A program made the translations under genes and the position numbers. Shown here piece by piece: positions 47,073 to 56,146 of a DNA stretch of 64,000 nucleotides (positions are counted from its first letter, which is position 1; every line of letters begins with the position of its first letter). Under the pieces are notes generated by a model. That model was not told the origin of the DNA and made no database searches. It saw only the letters and a program-made list of their open reading frames with translations. Source of the stretch: Adhaeribacter pallidiroseus (GTDB lineage: Bacteria > Bacteroidota > Bacteroidia > Cytophagales > Hymenobacteraceae); assembly GCF_003340495.1 (NCBI RefSeq), contig NZ_QASA01000001.1, positions 2,480,001 through 2,544,000 of the forward strand, written 5' to 3'.

Positions 47073-49574
47073 ATGAAATTATATGTCAACCGTAATCAAA
47101 TATTAACTGCTCCTACTTACCAGCAAGGCTGGGAAAAAGCCCAGGCCGAATACGAACGCCAACAGAAAAAATTAAGGAAGCCCGTTAATACTTCGGGTTC
47201 TTTTATTAAAAATTTTAAAACTAAAGCAATGGTTTTGCTGTGCTTGCTGGGCTGCCCAATCATGGTGTTCAGCCAGAATTTATCGCAAACGATCCGGGGC
47301 AAAGTGATTGACCGGGAATCACAAACCCCTTTAATCGGGGCTTCTATCAGCATTACCAACCTAAACCCCGTTAAAGGCAGCATTACCGATGCCGAGGGTA
47401 ATTTTAAGCTGGAAAAGGTACCGGTGGGCCGGCATACTTTAAAAATAAACTACATTGGTTACGAAGAACAAACCATTCCGGAGTTGCTATTGGGTTCGGG
47501 TAAAGAATTGGTGCTAACGGTAGGTTTAACCGAATCGATCCGGCAAATGGACGAAGTAGTGATTACGGCCCAGCCCGATAAAGGCAAACCGCTTAACGAC
47601 ATGGCCACTCTGAGTGCCCGGTCTATTTCTGTGGAAGAAACCAAACGCTACGCGGCCAGCGTGAACGACCCCGCCCGGGCTGCCATGTCGTACGCCGGCG
47701 TTGCCACCACCGACGATGGCGGCAACGAAATTGTGGTGCGCGGCAACTCGCCCAAAGGCATTTTATGGCGCCTGGAAGGCATAGAAGTTCCCAATCCGAA
47801 CCATTTCGGCGAAGAAGGTGCTTCGGGCGGCGGCATTAGTATTTTAAGCGTAAACATGATTGATAATTCTGATTTTTTCACCGGTGCTTTTCCGGCCGAG
47901 TACGGCAATGCTTTGTCCGGTATTTTTGACATGAAACTACGGTCAGGGAATAATGAAAAAAGAGAACACGCTTTACAAGTAGGGCTATTGGGAGTAGATT
48001 TTGCCACCGAAGGCCCAATAAAGAAGAATTATAAAGGATCATACCTGGCCAATTACCGGTATTCTACACTTGGTATTTTAAGTAAAATTGGCGTGAATAT
48101 CGGGGGCGATGCTATTCCGGAGTTTCAGGATTTTTCGTTTAAAGTCCTGTTGCCTTCCACAAAAGCCGGTATTTTTACGCTCTGGGGAATAGGTGGCTAC
48201 AGCACCCAGGCCCAGGAAGCCGTGCGCGATGCTTCGGAATGGAAAGAAAAAGAAGATCGCTTCGATGATATTTTTAAATCCGGCATGGGGGCCACCGGTT
48301 TATCGCACGTGTATTTTGTAAATTCCAAAGCTTACCTGGAAACCGTGCTTTCTCTTTCGGGTAACTTTACCAAATATCGGTACGACTCCATTGGTACAGA
48401 TTATAATGTAAATACCATTTACCAAGAAAGTTTTAAAAATTACGCCGGTCGGGCCTCGGTATTATACAACCACAAAATAAATAACCAGCATACCGTGCGG
48501 GTGGGGGCTATTTACAGCAATTTAAATTTTAACTTATTCAGCGAAGGCCGCAACGAAGATCATAATAATCAGATAGAGCGATTTGTAGATAACAAAGGCG
48601 GCACCGGCTTATGGCAAGGATATGGCCAATGGAAATACCGCATTTCCGAAAAAGTAACTTTAAATACCGGCTTGCATTACATGCGCTTAGCTTTAAACGG
48701 AAACAGTGCTCTGGAGCCGCGCTTAGGTATTCGTTGGAATTTTGCGCCGAACCAAGCTTTGGGAGCGGCTTTTGGTACCCATAGCCGTAACGAATCTATG
48801 GCGGTATACTTTGTACAACAACCCATTGGAAACGGCCAGTATTCCCAAAGTAACAAAGATTTAGAACTAACAAAAGCCCGCCACTACGTTTTATCTTATG
48901 ACCGCCTATTGCGCGAAGATCTCCGGTTTAAAGTAGAAACCTATTACCAACAGCTCTATAATCTGGCCATTAGCCCGGATTCCAATAATACCTTGGCTGC
49001 CCTAAATTCAAGAAACGGCCTAATGCCCGATAGCCTGGTGAGCAATGGAACTGGCAGAAACTATGGCGTAGAAATGAGTTTGGAGAAATTCTTCACAAAT
49101 AATTATTATTTTTTAGTTACCAGCTCGTTGTACAATTCAAAATATACCGCGGCGGATGGTATTGAAAGAAATACCCGTTTTAATGGGCAGCATATTTTAA
49201 ATGCGTTGGGTGGTAAAGAGTTTAAAGTAGGTAAGAATAGCGGGAATTTAATCGGGTTGAATGTGCGTTTATTATGGGCGGGCGGTAACCGATATACCCC
49301 GCTAAACATAGAGCAATCGCGGCTACAGGGCAAAGCCGTTTATTACGAAAAACAAAGCTTTGCCTCCCAAGCACCTGATTACTTCCGGACCGATATCCGG
49401 GTGAGTTACCGGAAAAACCGGCCCAAGGCTTCCTACATCTTGTCCCTGGATATTCAGAATGCTACCAACCGGTTGAATTTTTATAATCAGTATTACGATG
49501 AAGATACCCAAAGTTTAAAAATCAGTACCCAAACCGGACTTATTCCGGTTCTGAATTACCGCATCGAGTTCTAA
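47073..49574 (+). CDS. TonB-dependent receptor with CarboxypepD_reg-like domain
   Basis: 833 residues. CarboxypepD-like domain (TIRGKVIDRESQTPLIGASI), plug (VNDPARAAMSYAGVATTDDG, NEIVVRGNSPKGILWRLEG), then a beta-barrel to the end. The signal peptide starts at 47229 (MVLLCLLGCPIMVFS), preceded in frame by 52 charged residues from 47073 (MKLYVNRNQILTAPTYQQGW ... KKLRKPVNTSGSF). It is unclear whether the longer N-terminus is translated; the ATG at 47229 is a plausible alternative. As last gene of the sigma/FecR cluster it is the likely signal-sensing receptor. Confidence 0.88.
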   Translation: MKLYVNRNQILTAPTYQQGWEKAQAEYERQQKKLRKPVNTSGSFIKNFKTKAMVLLCLLGCPIMVFSQNLSQTIRGKVIDRESQTPLIGASISITNLNPVKGSITDAEGNFKLEKVPVGRHTLKINYIGYEEQTIPELLLGSGKELVLTVGLTESIRQMDEVVITAQPDKGKPLNDMATLSARSISVEETKRYAASVNDPARAAMSYAGVATTDDGGNEIVVRGNSPKGILWRLEGIEVPNPNHFGEEGASGGGISILSVNMIDNSDFFTGAFPAEYGNALSGIFDMKLRSGNNEKREHALQVGLLGVDFATEGPIKKNYKGSYLANYRYSTLGILSKIGVNIGGDAIPEFQDFSFKVLLPSTKAGIFTLWGIGGYSTQAQEAVRDASEWKEKEDRFDDIFKSGMGATGLSHVYFVNSKAYLETVLSLSGNFTKYRYDSIGTDYNVNTIYQESFKNYAGRASVLYNHKINNQHTVRVGAIYSNLNFNLFSEGRNEDHNNQIERFVDNKGGTGLWQGYGQWKYRISEKVTLNTGLHYMRLALNGNSALEPRLGIRWNFAPNQALGAAFGTHSRNESMAVYFVQQPIGNGQYSQSNKDLELTKARHYVLSYDRLLREDLRFKVETYYQQLYNLAISPDSNNTLAALNSRNGLMPDSLVSNGTGRNYGVEMSLEKFFTNNYYFLVTSSLYNSKYTAADGIERNTRFNGQHILNALGGKEFKVGKNSGNLIGLNVRLLWAGGNRYTPLNIEQSRLQGKAVYYEKQSFASQAPDYFRTDIRVSYRKNRPKASYILSLDIQNATNRLNFYNQYYDEDTQSLKISTQTGLIPVLNYRIEF

Positions 49575-49714
49575 AATTTTTAAGTTAAGAATCCTGTTAA
49601 AATTTAAAAAATTTGTCTTCTACGCTTAGTATATTGCCTTTTAAATGATGCCTTGTAACGGATTTTTCTTGAAACCAAATAGTGTTAGTACAATTCTATA
49701 ATTAAGATCAATGG

Positions 49715-49928
49715 AAAGGACTTACTTAACTTACAATGGCTTATCTTTGGAGCCTTTGCAAGTCTCCAGGCGTTGGTGCTATCTAACTTGTTGACATCAA
49801 ATTTTGCCTCGCGGCCGGCGGGCTTCGTTTGGCTCTTCCGGGCTGGCCTAAGCTTCCTTTCCTCGCTCCGCTACGGAATGTCTCCTTCGTCGACACCGGA
49901 ACCCTAGCAGGTGCTTACAGCCAAACTG
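49715..49928 (+). repeat. Inverted repeat, left arm
   Basis: About 80% identical by eye to the reverse complement of 50085-50297. The strongest block is 49831-49903, with about three mismatches in 73 bp (GGCTCTTCCGGGCTGG ... GACACCGGAACC). The block at 49715-49736 is exactly shared. Contains TATCTTTG at 49742-49749. Confidence 0.8.
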
Positions 49929-50084
49929 GTATCATCGCCTGGTAGCTATTGCTTTCCTTAGAGTGCCTTGCAAGAATGAGATATAAAAATTTCTAAATGC
50001 AGAAAGTTACCAGAATCAGCAAAAACAATTTTATACTTTGGTTTGTCTGCTTATGTTTAAACGGTAGCTAAGCATAAACGACAT

Positions 50085-50297
50085 CAGTTTGGCTCAGGAG
50101 GGCCTTCTAAGGTTCCGGTGTCGACGAAGGAGACATTCCGCAGCGGAGCGAGAAAAGGAAGCTTAGACCAGCCCGGAAGAGCCCAACGGCCCCCCGGCCA
50201 GGAGGCAAACAGGCTACTGGTCAAACTAGATAGCACTAGAGCCTGGAGACTTCAAAAGGCTCCAAAGTTCAGCCGTTGTAAGTTAAGTAAGTCCTTT
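50085..50297 (-). repeat. Inverted repeat, right arm
   Basis: Reverse-complement partner of 49715-49928. Its core block is 50111-50183. Separated by 156 bp, so the pair could form a large stem of about 210 bp in RNA or single-stranded DNA, or could be two copies of a mobile element in opposite orientation. Confidence 0.8.
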
Positions 50298-50380
50298 CTT
50301 TCTAAGAAAGCTATTACCTATAACCAGTTAAATTTTTAAAAAGCTACTGTAAAAAGCAATTTTTCTTAACCAATAACATC

Positions 50381-52978
50381 TTATTGAAACAAATCAGTGG
50401 CTATCAAAGCCGTCCAGCCGGTTTGGTGGGCTGCGCCTAAGCCCTGACCGGTATCGCCGTTAAAATACTCGTAAAATAAGATATAATCCTGAAAATCTTT
50501 GCTTTCTTGAAAAAGAGGGGCAGAACCAAACAAAGGGCGTTTTCCCGCAGCATTTTTTTTAAAAATTTTAAAAACCCGGCTGCTTAATTCTTCGGCAACT
50601 TCTTGCAAGGTGTAGTAATTACCGGAACGCGTGGGGCATTCTACTTTAAATTCGTCGCCGTAAAATTGGTAAAAGCGTTTTAACCCCTGAATGATCAAAA
50701 AGTTTAAGGGAATCCAAATGGGGCCGCGCCAGTTACTATTACCCCCAAACATATTATTATCGCTTTCGCCGGGCGTGTACCGGATGCTGTAATGTTTGCC
50801 ATCTAACCTGAAATCAAATGGGTGCTGTTGGTGGAACTTAGAAACCGAGCGAATGCCATATTCACTCAAAAACTCTTCTTCGTCGAGCAGGTATTTCAAA
50901 GTCATTTTCATGCGGTAACCCCGCATTAAACTAATTAAATGAAAACCTTTGGCATTTTTCCGTTCCCAATGCGACACCAAATCGGCTAAATCCGGGCGGT
51001 TCTGCCGGAACCATTTCATTCGTTGGTCCAGGGCTTCATCTTCCTGCATGCCTCCTTCCCCTACCGTTTCTACCACAAACAAGGGAATTAAACCAACTAA
51101 ACTGCGGACTTTTAAGGGAACTGATTTGTTCTCCGGAAAGCGCAACCGATCGTAATAAAAATTATCTTCCTCGTCCCATAGGTTTTCCTGCAGTTCGTTT
51201 AAGCCGTTCATGGCGCCGGCGATGTACAAAAAATGTTCGAAAAACTTGGCACTGATGTCGGAGTAAGCACTGTAGTACAAAGATAATTCGTGGGCGATCT
51301 GCATTAAGTTTAACGCGTACATGGCCATCCAACTGGTGCCATCCGCTTGTTCAATGTGGCCGCCACCGGGTAAAATGGTGTTCCGGTCGAATACGCCAAT
51401 GTTATCTAATCCTAAAAAGCCGCCTTCAAAAATATTGTTACCGTGTTCGTCTTTGTTGTTTACCCACCAGGTAAAATTTAGCATCAGCTTATGAAACACT
51501 TTCGTTAAAAAAGCTACATCGCCTTGCCCGTTATTAGCGGCTTTTTCCTGGCGGTAAATTTCCCAGGTAATCATAGCGTGAATGGGTGGGTTGCTATCGC
51601 TGAAATTCCATTCGTAAGCCGGTAATTGGCCATTCGGGTGCATGTACCATTCTTTGGTAAGGTATAGCAATTGGCTTTTGGCAAAATCCAGATCAACCAG
51701 GGCCAGCGGAAAACAATGAAAAGCCATATCCCAGGCCGCAAACCAAGGGTATTCCCACTTATCCGGCATCGATAAGATTTCTTTGGCATTGACGTGTTTC
51801 CAGCAATCATTACGTAAATGAAGCCGTTCGGGAGGCGGCGGCGGTTGCCCCGGATCGCCTTTTAACCATTGGTGCACATCAAAGTAGTAAAATTGCTTGT
51901 TCCATAATAAACCCGCCAGGGCCTGTTTTTTAATCTGGTAAGCTTCTTCGGTTTTATTAATTTTTAAAATTTGCTGGTAAAATTCATCTGCTTCTTGTTT
52001 CCGAAGCGAGACCAAATCGGAGAAAGTAGCAAAATCATAGTTAGGGTTTTGGGATAAACACAACCGAATACTAACCTGGTCCTGGGCAGGGACGCTTACC
52101 TCAAAAATAAAGGCCGCTTTGGTTCCTTTGTTTTCCGGATTAACAGTATCTTGATTATCAACCAGGTAATTGTTAATGCCATCTTTGTAGTAGTTACCCG
52201 AACCTGGCTGGTGGTACAAGCGGGATACGTTCGTTTCGTTTTCACAGTACACCTGTTGGGGATTTCCTTCGGCCGTTAAATAATATTGCCCCAATTGTTG
52301 ATGAAAAATTTCCATTACCTGGCCGGAGCCCGATTGAATGAATGGTTTGTAAGAGTCGTAGCCCCAGGCCCAGGTATTCCGGAACCAGATGGTGGGAATT
52401 ACCTGAATCGCGGCTTCCTCCTGGCTCCGGTTCATAACCGTAATTTGAATGAGAATGGTAGTGGGTGATTCTTTGGTATATTCAATAGCAATATCAAAGT
52501 ATTTATTTTGATCAAAAATGCCGGTATCCACAATTTCGAATTCAGCCTGTTGCCTGGTTCTTTGCCGATTGGTGTTTACTAATGGCGCGTACGGAAAAGT
52601 TTGCTGCGGGTATTTGTACAGCATGTGCATGTAGGAGTGCGTGGGCGTATTATTTAAATAATAATACAACTCTTTCACATCTTCGCCGTGGTTTCCTTCG
52701 GCATTGGTGAGGCCAAAAAAACGTTCTTTAATAATCGGATCTTGGTGGTTCCAGAAAGCCGGGGCAAAACATAAAAGTTGTTCGTCGTCGCTGATGCCGG
52801 CAATTCCTTCTTCGCCCCACCGAAACGCTTTGCTGCGGGCCATGTCGTGCGATACATAGTTCCAGGCATCGCCGTTGGGGCTATAATCTTCGCGTACAGT
52901 TCCCCATTGCCGGGCGCTTACGTACGGTCCCCATTTTTTCCAGGTATTATCTTTTAATCTTTCTTGTTCCTTGTTCAT
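50381..52978 (-). CDS. GH63-like (MGH1-type) glycoside hydrolase
   Basis: 865 residues from the ATG at 52978; the frame is open to 52996. No signal peptide, so probably cytoplasmic. The N-terminal beta domain (YVSARQWGTVREDYSPNGDAW, RWGEEGIAGISDDEQLLCFA) and the (alpha/alpha)6 domain in the second half (DKWEYPWFAAWDMAFHCFPLALVD, YEWNFSDSNPPIHAMITWEI, GFLGLDNIGVFDRN, ADGTSWMAMYALNLM, WRGPIWIPLNFLIIQGL) resemble MGH1/GH63 glucosidases and mannosylglycerate hydrolases. Substrate not resolved. Ends 84 bp before the inverted-repeat region. Confidence 0.85.
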   Translation of the reverse strand: MNKEQERLKDNTWKKWGPYVSARQWGTVREDYSPNGDAWNYVSHDMARSKAFRWGEEGIAGISDDEQLLCFAPAFWNHQDPIIKERFFGLTNAEGNHGEDVKELYYYLNNTPTHSYMHMLYKYPQQTFPYAPLVNTNRQRTRQQAEFEIVDTGIFDQNKYFDIAIEYTKESPTTILIQITVMNRSQEEAAIQVIPTIWFRNTWAWGYDSYKPFIQSGSGQVMEIFHQQLGQYYLTAEGNPQQVYCENETNVSRLYHQPGSGNYYKDGINNYLVDNQDTVNPENKGTKAAFIFEVSVPAQDQVSIRLCLSQNPNYDFATFSDLVSLRKQEADEFYQQILKINKTEEAYQIKKQALAGLLWNKQFYYFDVHQWLKGDPGQPPPPPERLHLRNDCWKHVNAKEILSMPDKWEYPWFAAWDMAFHCFPLALVDLDFAKSQLLYLTKEWYMHPNGQLPAYEWNFSDSNPPIHAMITWEIYRQEKAANNGQGDVAFLTKVFHKLMLNFTWWVNNKDEHGNNIFEGGFLGLDNIGVFDRNTILPGGGHIEQADGTSWMAMYALNLMQIAHELSLYYSAYSDISAKFFEHFLYIAGAMNGLNELQENLWDEEDNFYYDRLRFPENKSVPLKVRSLVGLIPLFVVETVGEGGMQEDEALDQRMKWFRQNRPDLADLVSHWERKNAKGFHLISLMRGYRMKMTLKYLLDEEEFLSEYGIRSVSKFHQQHPFDFRLDGKHYSIRYTPGESDNNMFGGNSNWRGPIWIPLNFLIIQGLKRFYQFYGDEFKVECPTRSGNYYTLQEVAEELSSRVFKIFKKNAAGKRPLFGSAPLFQESKDFQDYILFYEYFNGDTGQGLGAAHQTGWTALIATDLFQ

Positions 52979-53510
52979 TGCTAGCAGTTTAGCCACAGCT
53001 TAACATGGCCTTGAAAATATTTTGGTTTACCAAGCAACTTCTTTTTTAAATTTTACATCTTTGAGTAGGCTGGTGCAATGCTATATCCTTGGTTTTTAAG
53101 AAAACTGGCTGATAATCTCTTTTTTACGCCTTTTCAAAAATAATTTAAAAAAATTTATACGTTTTCTGTATGCAAAAACAAGCCGATCAGCATCGTATTT
53201 ATACCGGGGCATATTTTTATTAATAGAAGCACCCTACAAGTACCGGATTAAAGCTAAAAAGTAATTAGCAGATTAAACCTAGTTTTAAACCTAATTTACT
53301 AAGTGGTTCTTACCAATTAAAAGCTCCTACTGGAACAAAGCTAAAAAATTAGGATATTTCCTATTCTGACTTTTAACCCAGCTTTTTTTAACCCAGGTTT
53401 TTATTTCTATTTTTTAATTGCTACATATCTCCTTAAGATTGTTCGGAAAGAATTTGCGTGGTGAAAGGAATGTGATTTAAAATTTTTTAAATTTTTAATT
53501 ACAAGTAACT
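52979..53510. other. Divergent intergenic region, GH63 / OMP
   Basis: About 530 bp, AT rich. A symmetric AT tract (AAATTTTTTAAATTTTTAA) lies just before the OMP gene start. No gene, RNA or repeat recognised. Confidence 0.4.
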
Positions 53511-55940
53511 ATGAAAACTCTTTTTACCCTGGTTATCCTGTTGTTTAGTGTTCATTTATTACATGCCCAAGCGGCTCATCCGGGTAAAATTACCGGTCTT
53601 CTCACCGATTCGGTTACTGCCAAACCCATTGCTTTTGCCAATGCCGCCTTGCAGCAAGAAAATAAACTTATTACCGGGGCTACCACTGATGCTGCCGGCG
53701 CTTTTGTTATCGCTAATGTGCCTTTAGGCAAGTACCAATTAGTGCTTTCTTTTGTGGGCTATAAATCAAAAACATTACCGGTAATTCTCACCCCCGAAAA
53801 AACGGAACTAGACCTGAGTGGTGTAAAGTTGAGTCCGGACACCAAAATACTAAGTGGGATAACCGTCACGGGTCAAAAAGCATTGGTGGAAGATAAAGGT
53901 GATCGCTTGGTTTATAATGCCGAGAAAGATATTTCGAATGCCGGTGGCACGGCCGCCGATGTGTTACGCAAAGTTCCGACCTTAACCGTTGACCTGGACG
54001 GGAACGTGCAGATGCGGGGCAACAGTAATTTAAAAATTTTAATAAACGGCAAACCTTCTGCCATGATGGCCCGCAACCTGGCCGATGCTTTGCGCCAAAT
54101 GCCCGCCAACGTCATTAAATCCGTAGAAGTAATTACCAGCCCCGGGGCCAAATACGATGCCGAAGGTTCCGCGGGAGTTATTAATATTATCACCAAAAAA
54201 GGCCTGCAGGGCTTTAATGGTTCTACTAATATTACCGCTGGTAATTACAACCGGTCGGTGGGTACCAACTTAAACTTAAAGAAAAAGAAAATTGGCTTAA
54301 CTCTATCGGCTAATGGCTACCAATACCGCAACCAGTGGGAAATTCAATCTACCCGTACGACACTCTTCAATAATAATCCGGTTAACATTTTAAATCAATC
54401 GAGCAAAGCTGATAACACCGGCACCGGTGGCTACGGCGAAATGAGTTTTGATTACGACCCGGACTCTTTAAGCCGGATAAATTTTTCGGCTAACGTCTGG
54501 GGCGGTAATTACCCCAATAACAGCACTTTGCTAAACCGTTTAACGAATCCGGCCGGTCAGGAACTGCAAGCTTTCCGCAACGATCGCCGGTTCCGTAACC
54601 CGTACGGCAACGGTCAATTGGACCTGGGTTACACCAAAAATTTTAAAAAACCGGATCAGGAATTTGCTTTTTTAACGCAGTTCAGCCGCATGCCGGATAA
54701 TTACTTTTACGACACCGACAGCTACTCCATGGCCGAGCTGCTTACTTACCGGCAACACAGTTCTAATTACAGCCGCAACAAAGAATACACCGTACAAACC
54801 GATTACACCCATCCGTTTACGTTAAAAAGCCGCCGCGACACGGCCAGTATAAAGCTGGAAGTGGGAGCCAAAGGCATTTTGCGGGATATCGGCAGTGAAT
54901 ACCGGGTAGAAGAATCGGTGGATGGAGCCGGCGAGTTAATCCCTAATCCCTTGCTATCTAATGATTTTAATTACAAACAACAGGTTACCTCGGGTTACAC
55001 CGCTTTGCGCGTGGATACCAAACGGAAATGGGGTTTAAACATTGGGGCTCGCCTGGAACACACCGATATCGAAGGCGATTTTGTAACCAATCAAACCAAA
55101 ATTAAAAATCAGTACAATAATATCATACCCAGCATAACCATCTCCAAAGGAATTAAAACCCAAACCATAAAAGTAAGTTATACCCAACGCATTCAGCGGC
55201 CTTTAATCTGGTATTTAAACCCTTGGTTAAACGCCAGTGATACTTTAAATGTGAACACCGGCAACCCTTACCTGAAACCCGAATTAAACCACGCTACCGA
55301 ACTCGGCTATAACCTGAACACCAAAAAAGGATTATCCTTAAACTCGGCTCTGTACTGGCGCTTTACCGATAATGCCATTGAATACCTGACAATCGTAGAT
55401 GTTTCCGGCGTTTCGTTCAGTAAACCGCAGAACATTGCGACGCGCCAAACCTACGGTTTAAACCTAAACTTATCTGGGCAACCCAACAAAAACTGGAACT
55501 TAAACGGCGGAACCGATATTCGATTTGTGGATTTACGCAGCCCGGCTCAAAACCAACGAAACGATGGCTTTATCTGGAATTTAAACTTTAACAGTACTTA
55601 CAAACTTCCGAAAGATTACTCGATCCAGGCCAACGGTAATTTTGGATCGGGGTGGATTAGTTTACAGGGTACCAACTCGGGTTATTACTGGTACGGCTTT
55701 GCGGGTAAGCGCGAATTCTGGGATAAAAAAGCCAGCTTAACTTTAGGCTTGAATAATCCCTTTAAACGAGCCATTCACCAAACCGGCCGCCAGGAAGCCA
55801 GCACTTTCATCAGCGATTACAGTTCTATCTACGTGAACCGTTCCGCGCGGCTTACTTTTGAATGGCGTTTCGGACAAATGAACACCGGTGGCGGCAAGCA
55901 AACAAAAAAAATCAACAACGACGACAAAGGCGGAAGGTAA
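53511..55940 (+). CDS. Outer-membrane beta-barrel receptor (CarboxypepD + OMP family)
   Basis: 809 residues with a signal peptide (MKTLFTLVILLFSVHLLHAQ). CarboxypepD_reg-like domain ~22-105 (KITGLLTDSVTAKPIAFANA), plug ~120-225 (VYNAEKDISNAGGTAADVLR, LRQMPANVIKSVEVITSPGA, GSAGVINIITKKG), then the outer-membrane beta-barrel (YRNQWEIQSTRTTLF, WYLNPWLNASDTLNV, RLTFEWRFGQM at the C-terminus). A monomeric TonB-like receptor of the OMP_b-brl_3 type; ligand unknown. No SusD partner next to it, so it is not a standard SusCD pair. Confidence 0.88.
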   Translation: MKTLFTLVILLFSVHLLHAQAAHPGKITGLLTDSVTAKPIAFANAALQQENKLITGATTDAAGAFVIANVPLGKYQLVLSFVGYKSKTLPVILTPEKTELDLSGVKLSPDTKILSGITVTGQKALVEDKGDRLVYNAEKDISNAGGTAADVLRKVPTLTVDLDGNVQMRGNSNLKILINGKPSAMMARNLADALRQMPANVIKSVEVITSPGAKYDAEGSAGVINIITKKGLQGFNGSTNITAGNYNRSVGTNLNLKKKKIGLTLSANGYQYRNQWEIQSTRTTLFNNNPVNILNQSSKADNTGTGGYGEMSFDYDPDSLSRINFSANVWGGNYPNNSTLLNRLTNPAGQELQAFRNDRRFRNPYGNGQLDLGYTKNFKKPDQEFAFLTQFSRMPDNYFYDTDSYSMAELLTYRQHSSNYSRNKEYTVQTDYTHPFTLKSRRDTASIKLEVGAKGILRDIGSEYRVEESVDGAGELIPNPLLSNDFNYKQQVTSGYTALRVDTKRKWGLNIGARLEHTDIEGDFVTNQTKIKNQYNNIIPSITISKGIKTQTIKVSYTQRIQRPLIWYLNPWLNASDTLNVNTGNPYLKPELNHATELGYNLNTKKGLSLNSALYWRFTDNAIEYLTIVDVSGVSFSKPQNIATRQTYGLNLNLSGQPNKNWNLNGGTDIRFVDLRSPAQNQRNDGFIWNLNFNSTYKLPKDYSIQANGNFGSGWISLQGTNSGYYWYGFAGKREFWDKKASLTLGLNNPFKRAIHQTGRQEASTFISDYSSIYVNRSARLTFEWRFGQMNTGGGKQTKKINNDDKGGR

Positions 55941-56114
55941 AACTAAATGTCTGATTTCATTGGCTCCGGCTAAAATTTGGAGCCAAGGAAACAGTAGGAA
56001 GCAAATCAGCTTTGTATTAAATTCTTTATATTAACTATTTAACCACTAGCTTGAGCTATTGGTATATTTTAGAAATCCTCAGAAATATATAACCGATAAC
56101 TCGGAATAATACCG

Positions 56115-56122
56115 TAACTTTG
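56115..56122 (+). promoter_or_regulatory. pyrG promoter -7 box (TAACTTTG)
   Basis: TAnnTTTG match 25 bp before the pyrG ATG at 56147, the best-placed Bacteroidota promoter in the window. No clear TTG -33 box. Confidence 0.6.
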
Positions 56123-56146
56123 TATCCCATAAGCCGCAAAATACTT

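Larger units (their letters stand above)
49575..50380. other. Gene-free convergent region with large inverted repeats
   Basis: About 800 bp between the TonB receptor (plus) and the GH63-like gene (minus). It contains the two ~214-bp arms of an inverted repeat (49715-49928 and 50085-50297) and a 156-bp spacer without a gene. Small open frames there (e.g. 50118-50339) have no family features. Confidence 0.6.

Noticed and set aside
50118-50339. 73-residue frame in the inverted repeat
   Set aside because: Lies inside the non-coding inverted-repeat arm; no recognisable protein.
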